Assembly (NCBI GenBank): GCA_035310015.1
Contig: DATGEO010000084.1
Span: 1 to 33,498 of the forward strand
Length of the DNA stretch: 33,498 bases
DNA from: DATGEO01 sp035310015
GTDB taxonomy: Bacteria; Chloroflexota; Dormibacteria; Dormibacterales; Dormibacteraceae
Reading direction: 5' to 3'
Part shown: positions 1 through 7,864 of the stretch, piece after piece
Layout of the letters: the number at the start of each line of letters is the position of its first letter
How positions within the stretch are numbered: position 1 is the stretch's first letter
Made by a program: the position numbers and the translations under genes
Notes under the pieces: generated by a model
Told to the model about the DNA's origin: nothing
Database searches by the model: none
Seen by the model: the letters and a program-made list of their open reading frames with translations, nothing else

Positions 1-198
1 GTCGTTGCCGGCCGTGGGTTTGGATGCATCGCCGACATCGTGGTCGGCATCGCCGGCGCCGTGATCGGCGGCTACCTGCTCGGGTTGCTCTTCAACGTCA
101 ACGGGACCGTCGGGTTCTGGGGCAGCATCGTGGTCGCGTTCATCGGCGCGGCCGTGCTGCTGTCAGCCCTCAAGCTCATTTCCAACGGCCGCCTCTGA
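1..198 (+). CDS. GlsB/YeaQ/YmgE-type membrane protein, 5' truncated
   Basis: Frame 1 is open from the first base to a TGA at 196-198 and gives 65 residues of a glycine-rich, two-segment hydrophobic protein. The stretch GRGFGCIADIVVGIAGAVIG is the pattern of the transglycosylase-associated (GlsB/YeaQ/YmgE) family: a conserved Gly-rich turn followed by a membrane helix, then a second helix (FWGSIVVAFIGAAVLL). The family consists of 80-100 residue membrane proteins of uncertain stress-related role, so about 20-30 N-terminal residues lie outside the window. Its last 36 bases overlap, tail to tail, the end of the minus-strand hydrolase gene. Two further family members lie at 22042-22702. Confidence 0.75.
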   Translation, partial: VVAGRGFGCIADIVVGIAGAVIGGYLLGLLFNVNGTVGFWGSIVVAFIGAAVLLSALKLISNGRL

Positions 199-1071
199 AC
201 CGACGGGGCGAGCCTCGGCCGCGACACGCCTGACCTCCTCCGCGACTTCGTCCGGCGCAAACAGAGGAATGTCGTGCGGCGTGTCGAACCAGCGGACGCG
301 AACGCTTGGATTCGAGGCCGCGAGCCGGCGCGCCCCGGCGGCGCGCGAGTCGGCCATCCGCGACGGGCCGCCACGGGCGAGCATCGCCAGCGCCGGTGAT
401 TCGAGGTCGTCCCAGAGCTGGTCGACCGGCGAGTCGTACAGGCCGCGGAGCAGCTCGAGCCGGGCCTCAGACGTGAGCGTCAGCACGAACTCGGTGCCGG
501 ACTGCATCAGCCGCGACAGGACGAAGGGCTCCAGGTCCTCGGCCCACGCGCCGTCGAAGTCGCGCCGTGAGTCGGCGACCGCCTCGGCGAACGTCGAGTA
601 GCGCGGCAGTGGAGGCTGCATGAACCCCTGGGCCTCTTCCCAGCTGAAGAGGTTGGCCGCGCTCTGGATCGGGCCGTCGATGAAGACGAGGCCGGACACC
701 AGGTCGGAGTGTCGCCCGGCCAGCTCGAGCCCGACGGTCGCGCCCCACGAGTGGCCAACCACCAGCGGGCGGGCGAGCTCGCGCTCGCGAATCACCGCGA
801 CGGCATCCCCGACCAGCTCCTCCATCGCGAGGCCTTCCGGCAGTCGGGGGGCGTGAGGCTCGCGGCCGGTCAGGCCGTGGGCCCGCTGGTCCAGCGCGAC
901 AAGGCGCATCTGGGTCAGCCGCGACGCGAGGCGATCCCAGTAATGCGCATTCGAGCTGAGTCCGTGCAGCAGAAGCACTGCCGATGCTTCGTGGCCGGCC
1001 TCCCGATTCCACTCCAGGAAATGGAGGTCGACTCCATCGCGCTCGAACCATCCGTCGGCCGGCTGTCCCAC
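163..1071 (-). CDS. alpha/beta hydrolase
   Basis: The 302-residue protein has an alpha/beta-hydrolase fold. The oxyanion-hole motif HGLSS is at residues 36-40, the nucleophile elbow GHSWG at 106-110 (Ser108), and a late histidine in a TPHDIPLF context fits the catalytic His. The acidic member of the triad is not obvious to me. The substrate cannot be read from sequence; esterases, lactonases and haloperoxidase-like enzymes share this layout. The GTG start at 1071 lies 11 nt below the efflux-pump stop, with no Shine-Dalgarno. A TAGGCT hexamer 8 nt before it could make the gene leaderless, but it also contains the pump's stop codon. Neighbourhood suggests detoxification together with the pump; that is inference. 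Confidence 0.85.
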   Translation of the reverse strand: MGQPADGWFERDGVDLHFLEWNREAGHEASAVLLLHGLSSNAHYWDRLASRLTQMRLVALDQRAHGLTGREPHAPRLPEGLAMEELVGDAVAVIRERELARPLVVGHSWGATVGLELAGRHSDLVSGLVFIDGPIQSAANLFSWEEAQGFMQPPLPRYSTFAEAVADSRRDFDGAWAEDLEPFVLSRLMQSGTEFVLTLTSEARLELLRGLYDSPVDQLWDDLESPALAMLARGGPSRMADSRAAGARRLAASNPSVRVRWFDTPHDIPLFAPDEVAEEVRRVAAEARPVGSEAAVGNELEG

Positions 1072-1079
1072 CGGCGTCT

Positions 1080-1085
1080 AGCCTA
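1080..1085 (-). promoter_or_regulatory. possible -10 box for leaderless hydrolase start
   Basis: TAGGCT read on the minus strand ends 8 nt before the GTG at 1071. The same TAnnnT-to-start spacing occurs before several other genes here. It overlaps the TAG stop of the upstream pump gene, so coincidence is quite possible. Confidence 0.25.
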
Positions 1086-2720
1086 GCCCGCGGCTGCGCG
1101 CAGCTCCTCGCGCTGAACCTGTTCAGCTTGCTTCGCCGGTGGGCGTCGCTTGATCAGCAACGTGCTCACGGCCGTCAGCGCGAGGAACGCGATCGGAACC
1201 GCCAGCGTGGCTTTCATCGCGTCGATGAAGGCGCTGACGAAGACGTCGTGGCCGAGGTTGGAGATCAGCGTCGCCACCGATGGCGGCAAGCCCGCAGGAA
1301 GCTGCGCCCCGTTCTGGCCGGTGCCGATCTGGAAGCCGCTGGATGCGACTGAGCTGAAGGCGTCGACGAACTTGCTGCGGAAGGCCGCCGGCAGCTGTGC
1401 GGAGTAGGTGACGGCTTCGTTGTGCAGCGCCGTTGCCAGCTGGTTCTGCAGGATCGCGCCGACGACGGCGCTCCCGATGGCCGCGCCAAGCTGTCGGGTC
1501 GTGTTGAGGATTCCAGAAGCTGCGCCCGCCATTCGGGGCGAGATGTTGCGCAGCGCCACCGTGGTCATGGGCGCGAAGGTCATGCCCATGCCGGCGCCGG
1601 CGATGACCAGCGGCACGAGAAAGTTGACCCAGGTCGAATCCGGCCCGGCGACATAGGTGAGCGCGCCGGTGCCGATGGCGAACAGCGTGATGCCCGTCAT
1701 CAGGATGTACTTGCCGCCGATGCGGTCCGCGAACCGTCCGGCGAACGGAGCAACGACCATTGACGTCAGCGACATCGGCGCCATCGTCAGCCCGGCCTGG
1801 AGGGCGGTAAAACCACGCACCGATTGCAGGTAGATGGTGATGGGAAGGAACAGGCTCAGCATGCCGAAGCTGATGGCGGTCGCGATCCAGTTGCCCATTG
1901 TGAAGTTGCGGTCTTCGAACAGCGAGAGCGGCACCAGGGGCTCGGTCTGGAAGCGCTCCCAGACGATGAAGAGGATGAGAAGTACGACGCCCCCGCCGAT
2001 GACCTCGGGGATGGTGATCCCGTAGGAACCAATCTCGCCCCAGCTGTAGCGCTGACCCTCGATGAGCCCGAACACGACTCCGAAGAGGCCGCTGGTGGCG
2101 ATGAGGATGCCGACGATGTCCCAGCCGTGGCGCCGGCCAGTCCGGATGTCCGGAATGATGGCGAAGCAGAGGATGAAAGCGACGATGCCGATGGGGACGT
2201 TGATGAAGAAGATCCAGCGCCAGTTGATGTAGGTGATGATCGCGCCGCCGAGGGTGGGGCCGGTGATGGTCGCGAGGCCGCCCACCGCTCCCCAGACGCC
2301 GAACGCAGCTCCGCGTCGCTCGGGAGGGAAGAGGGTCGCGATGATGGCGAGCGTCTGGGGGGTCAGCAGCGCGCCGCCTATGCCCTGAAGGATGCGGGCG
2401 AGGATGAGCTCGGTCGCGTTCTGCGAGAGGCCGCACAGCGCCGAGGCGAACGTGAAGACCAAGAGTCCGATGGCGAAAAGGTTCCGCTGGCCGAAAAGGT
2501 CGCCCAGGCGTCCCGCGGTGATGAGGAGAACGGCATAGACGAGGATGTAAGCGTTCAGGATCCAGAGAATCTGGTCGAGGGTGGTGTTGAGCCCGTCTTT
2601 GGCACTGCCGCTCATCGACGGAATGGCGACGTTCACGATCGTCGTGTCCAGCAGGATCATGAAAAAGCCCATGGTCAGGACCACGAGCACGAGCCATGGG
2701 TTACTGCGCGCTTGAGCCAT
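1083..2720 (-). CDS. DHA2-family MFS multidrug efflux transporter (EmrB/QacA type)
   Basis: The 545-residue hydrophobic protein begins with a short basic tail and a first membrane helix carrying LDTTIVNVAIP, the D1 motif of the 14-helix DHA2 drug:H+ antiporters. GRLGDLFGQRN follows as motif A (loop 2-3), and RILQGIGGALLTPQTLA is the TM4 arginine region. Length and hydrophobic profile fit 14 transmembrane segments, with a Gly/Pro-rich motif C-like stretch (GPTLGGAII) in TM5. It should export a hydrophobic or cationic compound using the proton gradient; the substrate is unknown. Its ATG lies 20 bp inside the end of the PadR gene on the same strand, so the two are almost certainly co-transcribed and PadR is the likely repressor. 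Confidence 0.93.
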   Translation of the reverse strand: MAQARSNPWLVLVVLTMGFFMILLDTTIVNVAIPSMSGSAKDGLNTTLDQILWILNAYILVYAVLLITAGRLGDLFGQRNLFAIGLLVFTFASALCGLSQNATELILARILQGIGGALLTPQTLAIIATLFPPERRGAAFGVWGAVGGLATITGPTLGGAIITYINWRWIFFINVPIGIVAFILCFAIIPDIRTGRRHGWDIVGILIATSGLFGVVFGLIEGQRYSWGEIGSYGITIPEVIGGGVVLLILFIVWERFQTEPLVPLSLFEDRNFTMGNWIATAISFGMLSLFLPITIYLQSVRGFTALQAGLTMAPMSLTSMVVAPFAGRFADRIGGKYILMTGITLFAIGTGALTYVAGPDSTWVNFLVPLVIAGAGMGMTFAPMTTVALRNISPRMAGAASGILNTTRQLGAAIGSAVVGAILQNQLATALHNEAVTYSAQLPAAFRSKFVDAFSSVASSGFQIGTGQNGAQLPAGLPPSVATLISNLGHDVFVSAFIDAMKATLAVPIAFLALTAVSTLLIKRRPPAKQAEQVQREELRAAAG

Positions 2721-3330
2721 GTCTTCTCCTCAACAACTCATGGCCGGCGAATCTTCCGACCTTCCACTCCAGCTTTCCTTCGGTGATCTCGTTCTCGAGC
2801 TTGCGGACGAAGTCGCGTTCCGCTTCGAGCATCGCGATCTTGTGTTCCACCTCGACGAGCGACAGCCGCGTCACTCCCTCTTCGAGGAGCACTCTGAGCA
2901 CGGTCTGAAACTTGGCGATGATCGCCTCGAGCGCGATTGCGCGCTCGTGCAGATGCGCGGCGGCGGTCGCCGCGGCCAGGTTGTGCATGAACATCAGCCC
3001 GGCCGCGAACTGCGGGTACTCGCGGCGCGGTTGCCGCAACAGGTCGCCGACCGTACGGATCAGGGCATCGCGTCCGGATTCGGTGAGGCTGTAGACGGTG
3101 CGCTCAGGCCGGCGGCCCTCCTTCTCGCGCTCGACCGGCTGAATCCAGGCATTGCGCTCGAGCACGTCGACCGTGTGATAGAGCGTGCCGAAGTTCAGGC
3201 GGATGAACTCGTCGTGGTGGCGAGCCCGCATGCGAGAGGCCATCTCGTAGGGATGCATCGGCTCCTCGTTGAGGAGCTCCAGCACCGACAAGGCGAGAGG
3301 GGAAGAGATCTCTGTCTCGGGCTTCTCCAT
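2701..3330 (-). CDS. PadR-family transcriptional regulator
   Basis: The 209-residue protein starts at an ATG at 3330 (MEKPETE...). An in-frame upstream start at 3372 exists, but those 14 residues would overlap the promoter and do not resemble the family. Residues about 10-85 form the PadR winged helix: ALSVLELL, MHPYEMASRM, then GTLYHTVDVLE as recognition helix and a wing with RRPERTVYSLTESG. The C-terminal half (about 100-195) is a long helical PadR dimerisation region. PadR proteins usually repress adjacent efflux or detoxification genes and are released by small hydrophobic ligands; the 20-bp overlap with the DHA2 pump gene fits that. An inverted repeat overlapping its own start suggests autoregulation. 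Confidence 0.93.
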   Translation of the reverse strand: MEKPETEISSPLALSVLELLNEEPMHPYEMASRMRARHHDEFIRLNFGTLYHTVDVLERNAWIQPVEREKEGRRPERTVYSLTESGRDALIRTVGDLLRQPRREYPQFAAGLMFMHNLAAATAAAHLHERAIALEAIIAKFQTVLRVLLEEGVTRLSLVEVEHKIAMLEAERDFVRKLENEITEGKLEWKVGRFAGHELLRRRHGSSAQ

Positions 3331-3372
3331 ATACTCTATCGGGACTATACCGGCAGTGATAAACCAATGCAA
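3330..3372 (-). promoter_or_regulatory. PadR operon promoter with overlapping inverted repeat
   Basis: On the minus strand TTGCAT (3372-3367) is followed after 17 nt by TATAGT (3349-3344), a plausible -35/-10 pair; the PadR ATG begins 13 nt later, so the leader is very short. An imperfect inverted repeat, TATACTC-6-GACTATA (3330-3349, one mismatch per arm), covers the -10 box and start codon. That is where an autorepressor would act. Operator identity is inference. Confidence 0.45.
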
Positions 3373-3414
3373 GTACTCGCGCCGGGATGCCTTAACAGGC
3401 AGGGTTGGCCAGGC

Positions 3415-3444
3415 TTTGAATTCAAACTAGCCTGCGGGTATGGT
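3415..3444 (+). promoter_or_regulatory. promoter of sigma-factor operon with embedded palindrome
   Basis: TTGAAT at 3416-3421 and TATGGT at 3439-3444 are exactly 17 nt apart, a good housekeeping-type promoter. Transcription would start near 3451, leaving a leader of about 118 nt before the sigma gene. The -35 box sits in a perfect 12-bp palindrome TTTGAATTCAAA (3415-3426), bracketed by AGGC and GCCT. It is a striking AT-rich symmetric site in GC-rich DNA and a likely repressor or activator site; the binding protein is unknown. Confidence 0.45.
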
Positions 3445-3535
3445 CGGAAGGCGCGGGGGGAGGGCGCCACGGGAGAGGGAGGGCCCGCCAGAACCACGTT
3501 ACGCGCGGGGCCGCGGCCGGGGTCGGTCGCTCGCA

Positions 3536-3549
3536 ACCGCCCGGGCGGT
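3536..3549. repeat. 14-bp perfect palindrome before the sigma RBS
   Basis: ACCGCCCGGGCGGT is its own reverse complement. It ends one base before the purine-rich AGGGGG (3551-3556) that serves as ribosome binding site of the sigma gene, so it could form a small RNA hairpin next to the RBS or act as an operator. No function is shown. Confidence 0.35.
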
Positions 3550-3568
3550 CAGGGGGTAATTAACGTTG

Positions 3569-4147
3569 ATGCATGCGGAGGCCCCCGCCGCCACCCTGCC
3601 CATGAGCACCCCACGAGAAGCGGCCGCCCTCCAGTCGCTTCACCTCGTCCGCGCCGCGACTGGCGGCGACCTGAGCGCCTTCGAGGAGCTGGTCCAGCGC
3701 ATGCAGCGGCGGGTCTACGGCTTCTCCTATCAGCACCTGCGCGACCTCGACGAGGCCCAGGACCTGACCCAGGAGATCTTCGTCAAGCTCTATCGCAACC
3801 TCGACCGCTTCGACCAGGCGCGGCCGTTCGAGCCTTGGTTCTGGAAGCTCGCCGCCAACACCGCGATCAACTACCGCCGCAAGCGCGTGCCGGCTCCGAC
3901 CGACCGCCCCGCCGGCCCCGAGGCCGCGTCCCCCGCGCGCCGCGAGCACGACCCGGCCCTCGTCGAGGCGCTTTCCGAGCTCGACGCCTCTTACCGAATG
4001 CCCCTGCTCCTGCACTACTACGCCGACCTGTCGCTCGAGCAGGTGGCGATGAGCCTCAATTTGTCCGTGCCCGCGATCAAGTCGCGCCTGCACCGGGCGC
4101 GCGCGCTGCTGCGTCACGCGCTCGCCGAGTCCGAGGAGACCCGCTGA
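3569..4147 (+). CDS. ECF (sigma-70 family) RNA polymerase sigma factor
   Basis: The roughly 192-residue protein has the two-domain ECF layout. Sigma-2 runs from FEELVQRMQRRVYGF through the -10 recognition helix DLDEAQDLTQEIFVKLYRNL to WFWKLAANTAINYRRK. After an Ala/Pro-rich linker, sigma-4 (about residues 125-190) contains LSLEQVAMSLNLSVPAIKSRLHRARALL, the -35 binding helix-turn-helix. AGGGGG at 3551-3556 precedes a TTG (3566) and an adjacent ATG (3569); ATG is chosen, and an ATG at 3602 is also possible. Its stop overlaps the anti-sigma start by one base (TGATG), the usual sigma/anti-sigma pairing. It heads what looks like a seven-gene operon ending at 9594. Confidence 0.93.
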   Translation: MHAEAPAATLPMSTPREAAALQSLHLVRAATGGDLSAFEELVQRMQRRVYGFSYQHLRDLDEAQDLTQEIFVKLYRNLDRFDQARPFEPWFWKLAANTAINYRRKRVPAPTDRPAGPEAASPARREHDPALVEALSELDASYRMPLLLHYYADLSLEQVAMSLNLSVPAIKSRLHRARALLRHALAESEETR

Positions 4148-4707
4148 TGGCTCAGCGCCCGACGCCAACCCTCGCGTGCGCGCGCGTGCGCGTCCTGATG
4201 GAGTCGTATGTCGACGGCGAGCTGGCCCTCACCGATCCGCAGACGGCGGACCAGGTGCGCTCGCACCTCCTGACCTGCGAGGACTGCCGGCGCCAGCACG
4301 ACCAGGCGGCCTCGCTGCCGTTCCGCCTCAAGGCGCTGCGTTCGCCGTTACCTCCGGCCTCGATCACCAGGAACGTCATGGCTGCGATCCGTCCGGCGAG
4401 CACGGCGCCGCGCCGCGCCTGGACCCTGCTCATCCCCGAGGGGCTCCTGCTCGCGTTCATCGTCTGGTACGTCTCCGGCGTCGACGGCCTCGCCTCCGCG
4501 GCGACGGGCACGCTGGCGGACCTGCAGGTGCTCATGAACTGGACCGCCGGCGCCGCCGAGCTGCCGAAGGTTCCGGTTGCCGACGTCTTCCTGTTGATCG
4601 CGCTGATCGCACTCGCGGTCACCGCCGCGTATCACCTCGCGGTCCTCGCCAGGTTGGATGACGGCGCACACGAGAACACGCGGCTGCGTGAACGCCGCCG
4701 GGCGTGA
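4147..4707 (+). CDS. zinc-finger anti-sigma factor, membrane-anchored
   Basis: The 186-residue protein starts at an ATG overlapping the sigma stop. Residues 40-47 read HLLTCEDC, the H-x3-C-x2-C signature of zinc anti-sigma (ZAS) domains, preceded by MESYVDGELALTD, typical of the family (putative zinc-finger/mycothiol-system anti-sigma). Hydrophobic stretches at about 95-112 and 144-168 suggest one or two membrane helices. It should bind and hold the upstream sigma factor at the membrane until a signal, possibly redox or envelope stress, releases it; the signal is unknown. The open frame extends far upstream, antisense to PadR, but only this part has family character. Confidence 0.9.
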   Translation: MAQRPTPTLACARVRVLMESYVDGELALTDPQTADQVRSHLLTCEDCRRQHDQAASLPFRLKALRSPLPPASITRNVMAAIRPASTAPRRAWTLLIPEGLLLAFIVWYVSGVDGLASAATGTLADLQVLMNWTAGAAELPKVPVADVFLLIALIALAVTAAYHLAVLARLDDGAHENTRLRERRRA

Positions 4708-5519
4708 GCGACAACATCGAATCCACGGGCACGGAGCCCGGGTCGACCGCTGACACGCCCGCGTCGCGCCGGCGCTGGAGCGGCCGCTGGGTCTGGACCG
4801 TCGTGATCGCCGCGCTCGCCGTCATCGGCGTTGCGCTCGCGATCGCCAACATCGCCCTCGACAATCCGTGGCTCGGCCCGCTGTCGGAGGCCGTGGTCGG
4901 CCCCGCGGTCATTGGGAAGCCGATCATCGAGCGCGTACCCGGATCCGATCGATTCGAGCGCACGCGCTCGATCCAGTCGTTCTCGTTTCGCTCGCCGTTT
5001 CGCCCCATCGGTCCCGTGAGCCCGCTGCAGGGCCTGCGCGCCCTGCTCAGCAACGGCGCGGCCTTGATCCTCATCGCGCTCGCGATCCTCATCGTCTTCC
5101 CCGACCGCGCGCGCCTCGCTGTGCAGCGTCTCGAGGCGCGGCACGGCCCGGAGATTGCTCTCGCTGCGGGCGTCGCGACGCTGCTGCTCACGCTTGCGGC
5201 CCTGCTGCTGCTGCGGTTCACGCTCGTGTTCTTCGTCCTCATCCCTGTGCTGATCGCGGTCGCGGTGGCCACCGCGATCTTCGGCATCGCCTGCATCGCG
5301 CTTGCATTGGGGCGCCTGATGGAGAGCCGGCTCGGGCTGGGTCCCACGCATCCGCTGGTCGCGTCGCTGGCCGGCGCGCTCGTGGTCTTCGACCTCGCGG
5401 TCATCCCCTACGCCGGCGTGTTTGCGCTGGCGCTGCTGATCATCGCCGGCCTCGGCGTCGCAGTCGTCACTCGATTCGGTTCCGAAACAGGCTGGTCTTT
5501 CGCCGACCTCAATTGGTGA
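4704..5519 (+). CDS. multi-pass membrane protein of unknown function
   Basis: The 271-residue protein starts with GTG overlapping the anti-sigma stop by four bases (GTGA). A polar N-terminus precedes a membrane helix at about 29-51. A soluble segment (about 52-115) contains a short basic/aromatic stretch (ERTRSIQSFSFRSPF), and hydrophobic segments follow at about 117-132, 150-203 and 218-256. I do not recognise the family. The C-terminal four-helix block resembles membrane domains found beside bactofilin-like or adhesin-like proteins, but this is a weak impression. Position between anti-sigma and exporter suggests a part in sensing or assembling the export system. Confidence 0.75.
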   Translation: MSDNIESTGTEPGSTADTPASRRRWSGRWVWTVVIAALAVIGVALAIANIALDNPWLGPLSEAVVGPAVIGKPIIERVPGSDRFERTRSIQSFSFRSPFRPIGPVSPLQGLRALLSNGAALILIALAILIVFPDRARLAVQRLEARHGPEIALAAGVATLLLTLAALLLLRFTLVFFVLIPVLIAVAVATAIFGIACIALALGRLMESRLGLGPTHPLVASLAGALVVFDLAVIPYAGVFALALLIIAGLGVAVVTRFGSETGWSFADLNW

Positions 5520-5532
5520 GAAGGGAGTAGAC

Positions 5533-7185
5533 GTGACAGGACTTCTGCGCAACCCGCGCATTCTCGTCGCCGGCCTCGCGGCCGTCGCACTGGTTCTGGG
5601 CGCGCTGATCTATCGCGACATGTTCGTGCCGGCCAAGAACGCGAGCAACCAGCTGAACCTCTATACGGTCGGCCGCCGCACAGTGACGGCGACGGTGACC
5701 GGCACCGGCAACCTGGTGCCGATGAACCAGTCGAACGTGAGCTTTCGCGCGAGCGGAATCCTGACCGAGGTCGACGTTCGCGTCGGTGATCACGTGACGG
5801 CCGGCCAGGTGCTAGCCAAGATCGACCCCACCTCGGAGCAGCAGGAGCTGGCGGCCGCTCAGGCCAACCTCCAAGTCGCCGAGGCCAATCTGCAGGCGGC
5901 CGAGCAGCCGCTGTCGTCGGACCAGATCAGCCAACTGCAGCACGCGCTCCAGCAGGCGCAGCAGGCCTACAACGACACGGTCGCGCAGGTGAATCTCACG
6001 AACTCCCAGGACGCGGCCACGGTCACAGCCGACAAGAGCCAGCTGACGATCGATCAGACCGCACTCAACAACAGCTTTCAGTACCAGCAGGATCTGGCCA
6101 ACCTGGCTGCGGCGAAAACCCAGCTGCAGACCGTTACGAATACCTTCGACTTGGCCGGGTGCCAGAGCTACAGCTATCCGTTCACCTCGCCGCCGGCTCC
6201 GGCCAACTGTTTGACGTACTTCAACACCGTCTTGTCCGATCAGGCTACGGTCAACACCGACCAGGCCAAGGTCAACCTCGACAGTGCGCAGGTGACCTCT
6301 GACCAGACCAAGCTCAACCAGGACAGTGCCAAGCAGCAGCTAGACCTGGTCAACGGGCAACGCAGCATCAACGCCGCGGCCGCGCAGGTCACCAGCGCGC
6401 GGGATCAGCTCAACACTCAGACCCAGGCCAAGCCCAACCAGATCGCCTCCGCTCAGGCGCAGCTGGCGAGCGCGCAGACCGCGGTCCAGACGGCGCAGCA
6501 GAACCTCAACGCCACCACGCTCACCGCGCCCATCGACGGCAGCGTGAACGCGATCAACGGCGTTGTCGGCGAGACCGTCGGCCCCGGGCAGGGCACCACG
6601 TCAGAGGCGCCCGGGTCCACGGCGCCGCTGCCCTCGACCGGAACGTCGTCCGGCACCGGCACGAGCTTCATGGTCATCGGCGACGACAGCGCCATGGAGG
6701 TGGTCGTGCCGTTCGCCGAGTCGGACGCCGAGCGCGTCGCCTTCAACCAGAATGTCAACGTCACCTTCGACGCCGTTCCGAACCTGACGATCAGCGGCAA
6801 GGTCGTGGCGGTCGCGAGCTCGGCGACGGTTTCCAGCGGGGTCGTCAACTACTACGCGACCATCAGCCTGAACCAGACGAATCCGGGCCTGCGTGAAGGC
6901 ATGACCTCGAACGCGATGGTGACGGTCAGCACCGCGACCAACGCGCTGACCGTGCCGAATCTCGCGATCACGCGGCTCGGCGGGCAAGCCTACGTGAACG
7001 TCTACGCCAACGGCCACGAGGTCCAGACCGCGATCGAAACCGGTGTCGTGGGCGACACGTACACCGAGGTCACCGGCGGCCTCAACCAGGGCGAGCAGGT
7101 CGTAATCCCGACCCTGAGGCTGCCGTCGTCGAACGGCACGCGCGGCACCGGCGCGGGTCCCGTGCGCATCGGAGGGGGCGGCTAG
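5533..7185 (+). CDS. HlyD/MacA-type periplasmic adaptor (membrane fusion) subunit
   Basis: The 550-residue protein starts at GTG 5533 after AAGGGAG (5521-5527). It has an N-terminal membrane helix (about 10-28), a lipoyl-like half (VRVGDHVTAGQVLAKID, 82-98), and a very long Gln/Ala-rich coiled-coil hairpin (about 102-328). The second lipoyl half (LTAPIDGSVNAINGVVGETV) and a beta-barrel/membrane-proximal C-terminus follow. The hairpin is longer than in MacA. Near its tip an insertion carries two cysteines, Cys210 and Cys226, separated by a Pro/Tyr/Ser-rich stretch. Such adaptors link a MacB-type ABC pump to the outside; no TolC-like gene is nearby. A Gly/Ser/Thr-rich linker (about 350-378) interrupts the barrel. 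Confidence 0.92.
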   Translation: MTGLLRNPRILVAGLAAVALVLGALIYRDMFVPAKNASNQLNLYTVGRRTVTATVTGTGNLVPMNQSNVSFRASGILTEVDVRVGDHVTAGQVLAKIDPTSEQQELAAAQANLQVAEANLQAAEQPLSSDQISQLQHALQQAQQAYNDTVAQVNLTNSQDAATVTADKSQLTIDQTALNNSFQYQQDLANLAAAKTQLQTVTNTFDLAGCQSYSYPFTSPPAPANCLTYFNTVLSDQATVNTDQAKVNLDSAQVTSDQTKLNQDSAKQQLDLVNGQRSINAAAAQVTSARDQLNTQTQAKPNQIASAQAQLASAQTAVQTAQQNLNATTLTAPIDGSVNAINGVVGETVGPGQGTTSEAPGSTAPLPSTGTSSGTGTSFMVIGDDSAMEVVVPFAESDAERVAFNQNVNVTFDAVPNLTISGKVVAVASSATVSSGVVNYYATISLNQTNPGLREGMTSNAMVTVSTATNALTVPNLAITRLGGQAYVNVYANGHEVQTAIETGVVGDTYTEVTGGLNQGEQVVIPTLRLPSSNGTRGTGAGPVRIGGGG

Positions 7186-7186
7186 C

Positions 7187-7864
7187 TTGATCCGCCTCGA
7201 AAAGGTGACCAAGACCTACCGCATGGGTAAGGTCGAGGTCGACGCGCTGCGCGGCATCGACCTCCAGGTCGACGAGGGCGAGTTCGTCGCCATCATGGGG
7301 GCGAGCGGCTCGGGCAAGTCGACTCTGATGAACATCATCGGCTGCCTCGACGTACCGACGTCGGGGCGCTACCTTCTCGACCGCACCGACGTCGCCAGGC
7401 TCAACGACGATCAGCTCGCGCTCATCCGCAATCGCAAGATCGGATTCGTCTTCCAGTCCTTCAACCTCATCCCGCGGACGACGGCGCTGCACAACGTGGA
7501 GATGCCTCTCATCTATGCGGGCGCGTCGCGGCGCCACGAACGCTCTGTGGCGGCGCTGGAAGCCGTTGGCCTCGCCGATCGCGCGAATCACAGCCCCACA
7601 GAGCTGTCCGGCGGGCAGCAGCAGCGGGCGGCGATCGCGCGCGCGCTGGTCACCGATCCGGCGATTCTGCTTGCCGACGAGCCGACGGGCAACCTCGACA
7701 GCGCGTCCAGCGTCGAGATCATGAACCTGCTCACCCGGCTCAACGCGACCCAGGGCAGGACGATCGTCCTCATCACGCACGAACCGGACGTCGCGACCTT
7801 CGCGCGGCGGGTGGTAGAGCTGAAAGACGGACTGATCGTCAGCGACAGGCGGAAGGCCCCATGA
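7187..7864 (+). CDS. ABC transporter ATP-binding protein (MacB/LolD type)
   Basis: The 225-residue ATPase has Walker A GASGSGKST (38-46), Q-loop Gln90 (FVFQSFNLIP), signature LSGGQQQR (140-147), Walker B ILLADEP (160-166) and the H-loop His198. The sequence is typical of the MacB/LolD/FtsE group that works with FtsX-like permeases. The TTG start (7187) is supported by GGAGGGGG at 7171-7178 and lies one base after the adaptor stop. Its own stop overlaps the permease ATG (ATGA), so adaptor, ATPase and permease are translated as a unit. It powers export or envelope mechanotransmission rather than import. Confidence 0.95.
   Translation: MIRLEKVTKTYRMGKVEVDALRGIDLQVDEGEFVAIMGASGSGKSTLMNIIGCLDVPTSGRYLLDRTDVARLNDDQLALIRNRKIGFVFQSFNLIPRTTALHNVEMPLIYAGASRRHERSVAALEAVGLADRANHSPTELSGGQQQRAAIARALVTDPAILLADEPTGNLDSASSVEIMNLLTRLNATQGRTIVLITHEPDVATFARRVVELKDGLIVSDRRKAP

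Noticed and set aside
2719..4146. Long upstream extension of the anti-sigma open frame, antisense to PadR and overlapping the sigma gene
   Set aside because: Sequence before ATG 4147 has no family character. The TGATG junction with the sigma gene and the ZAS domain fix the real start.
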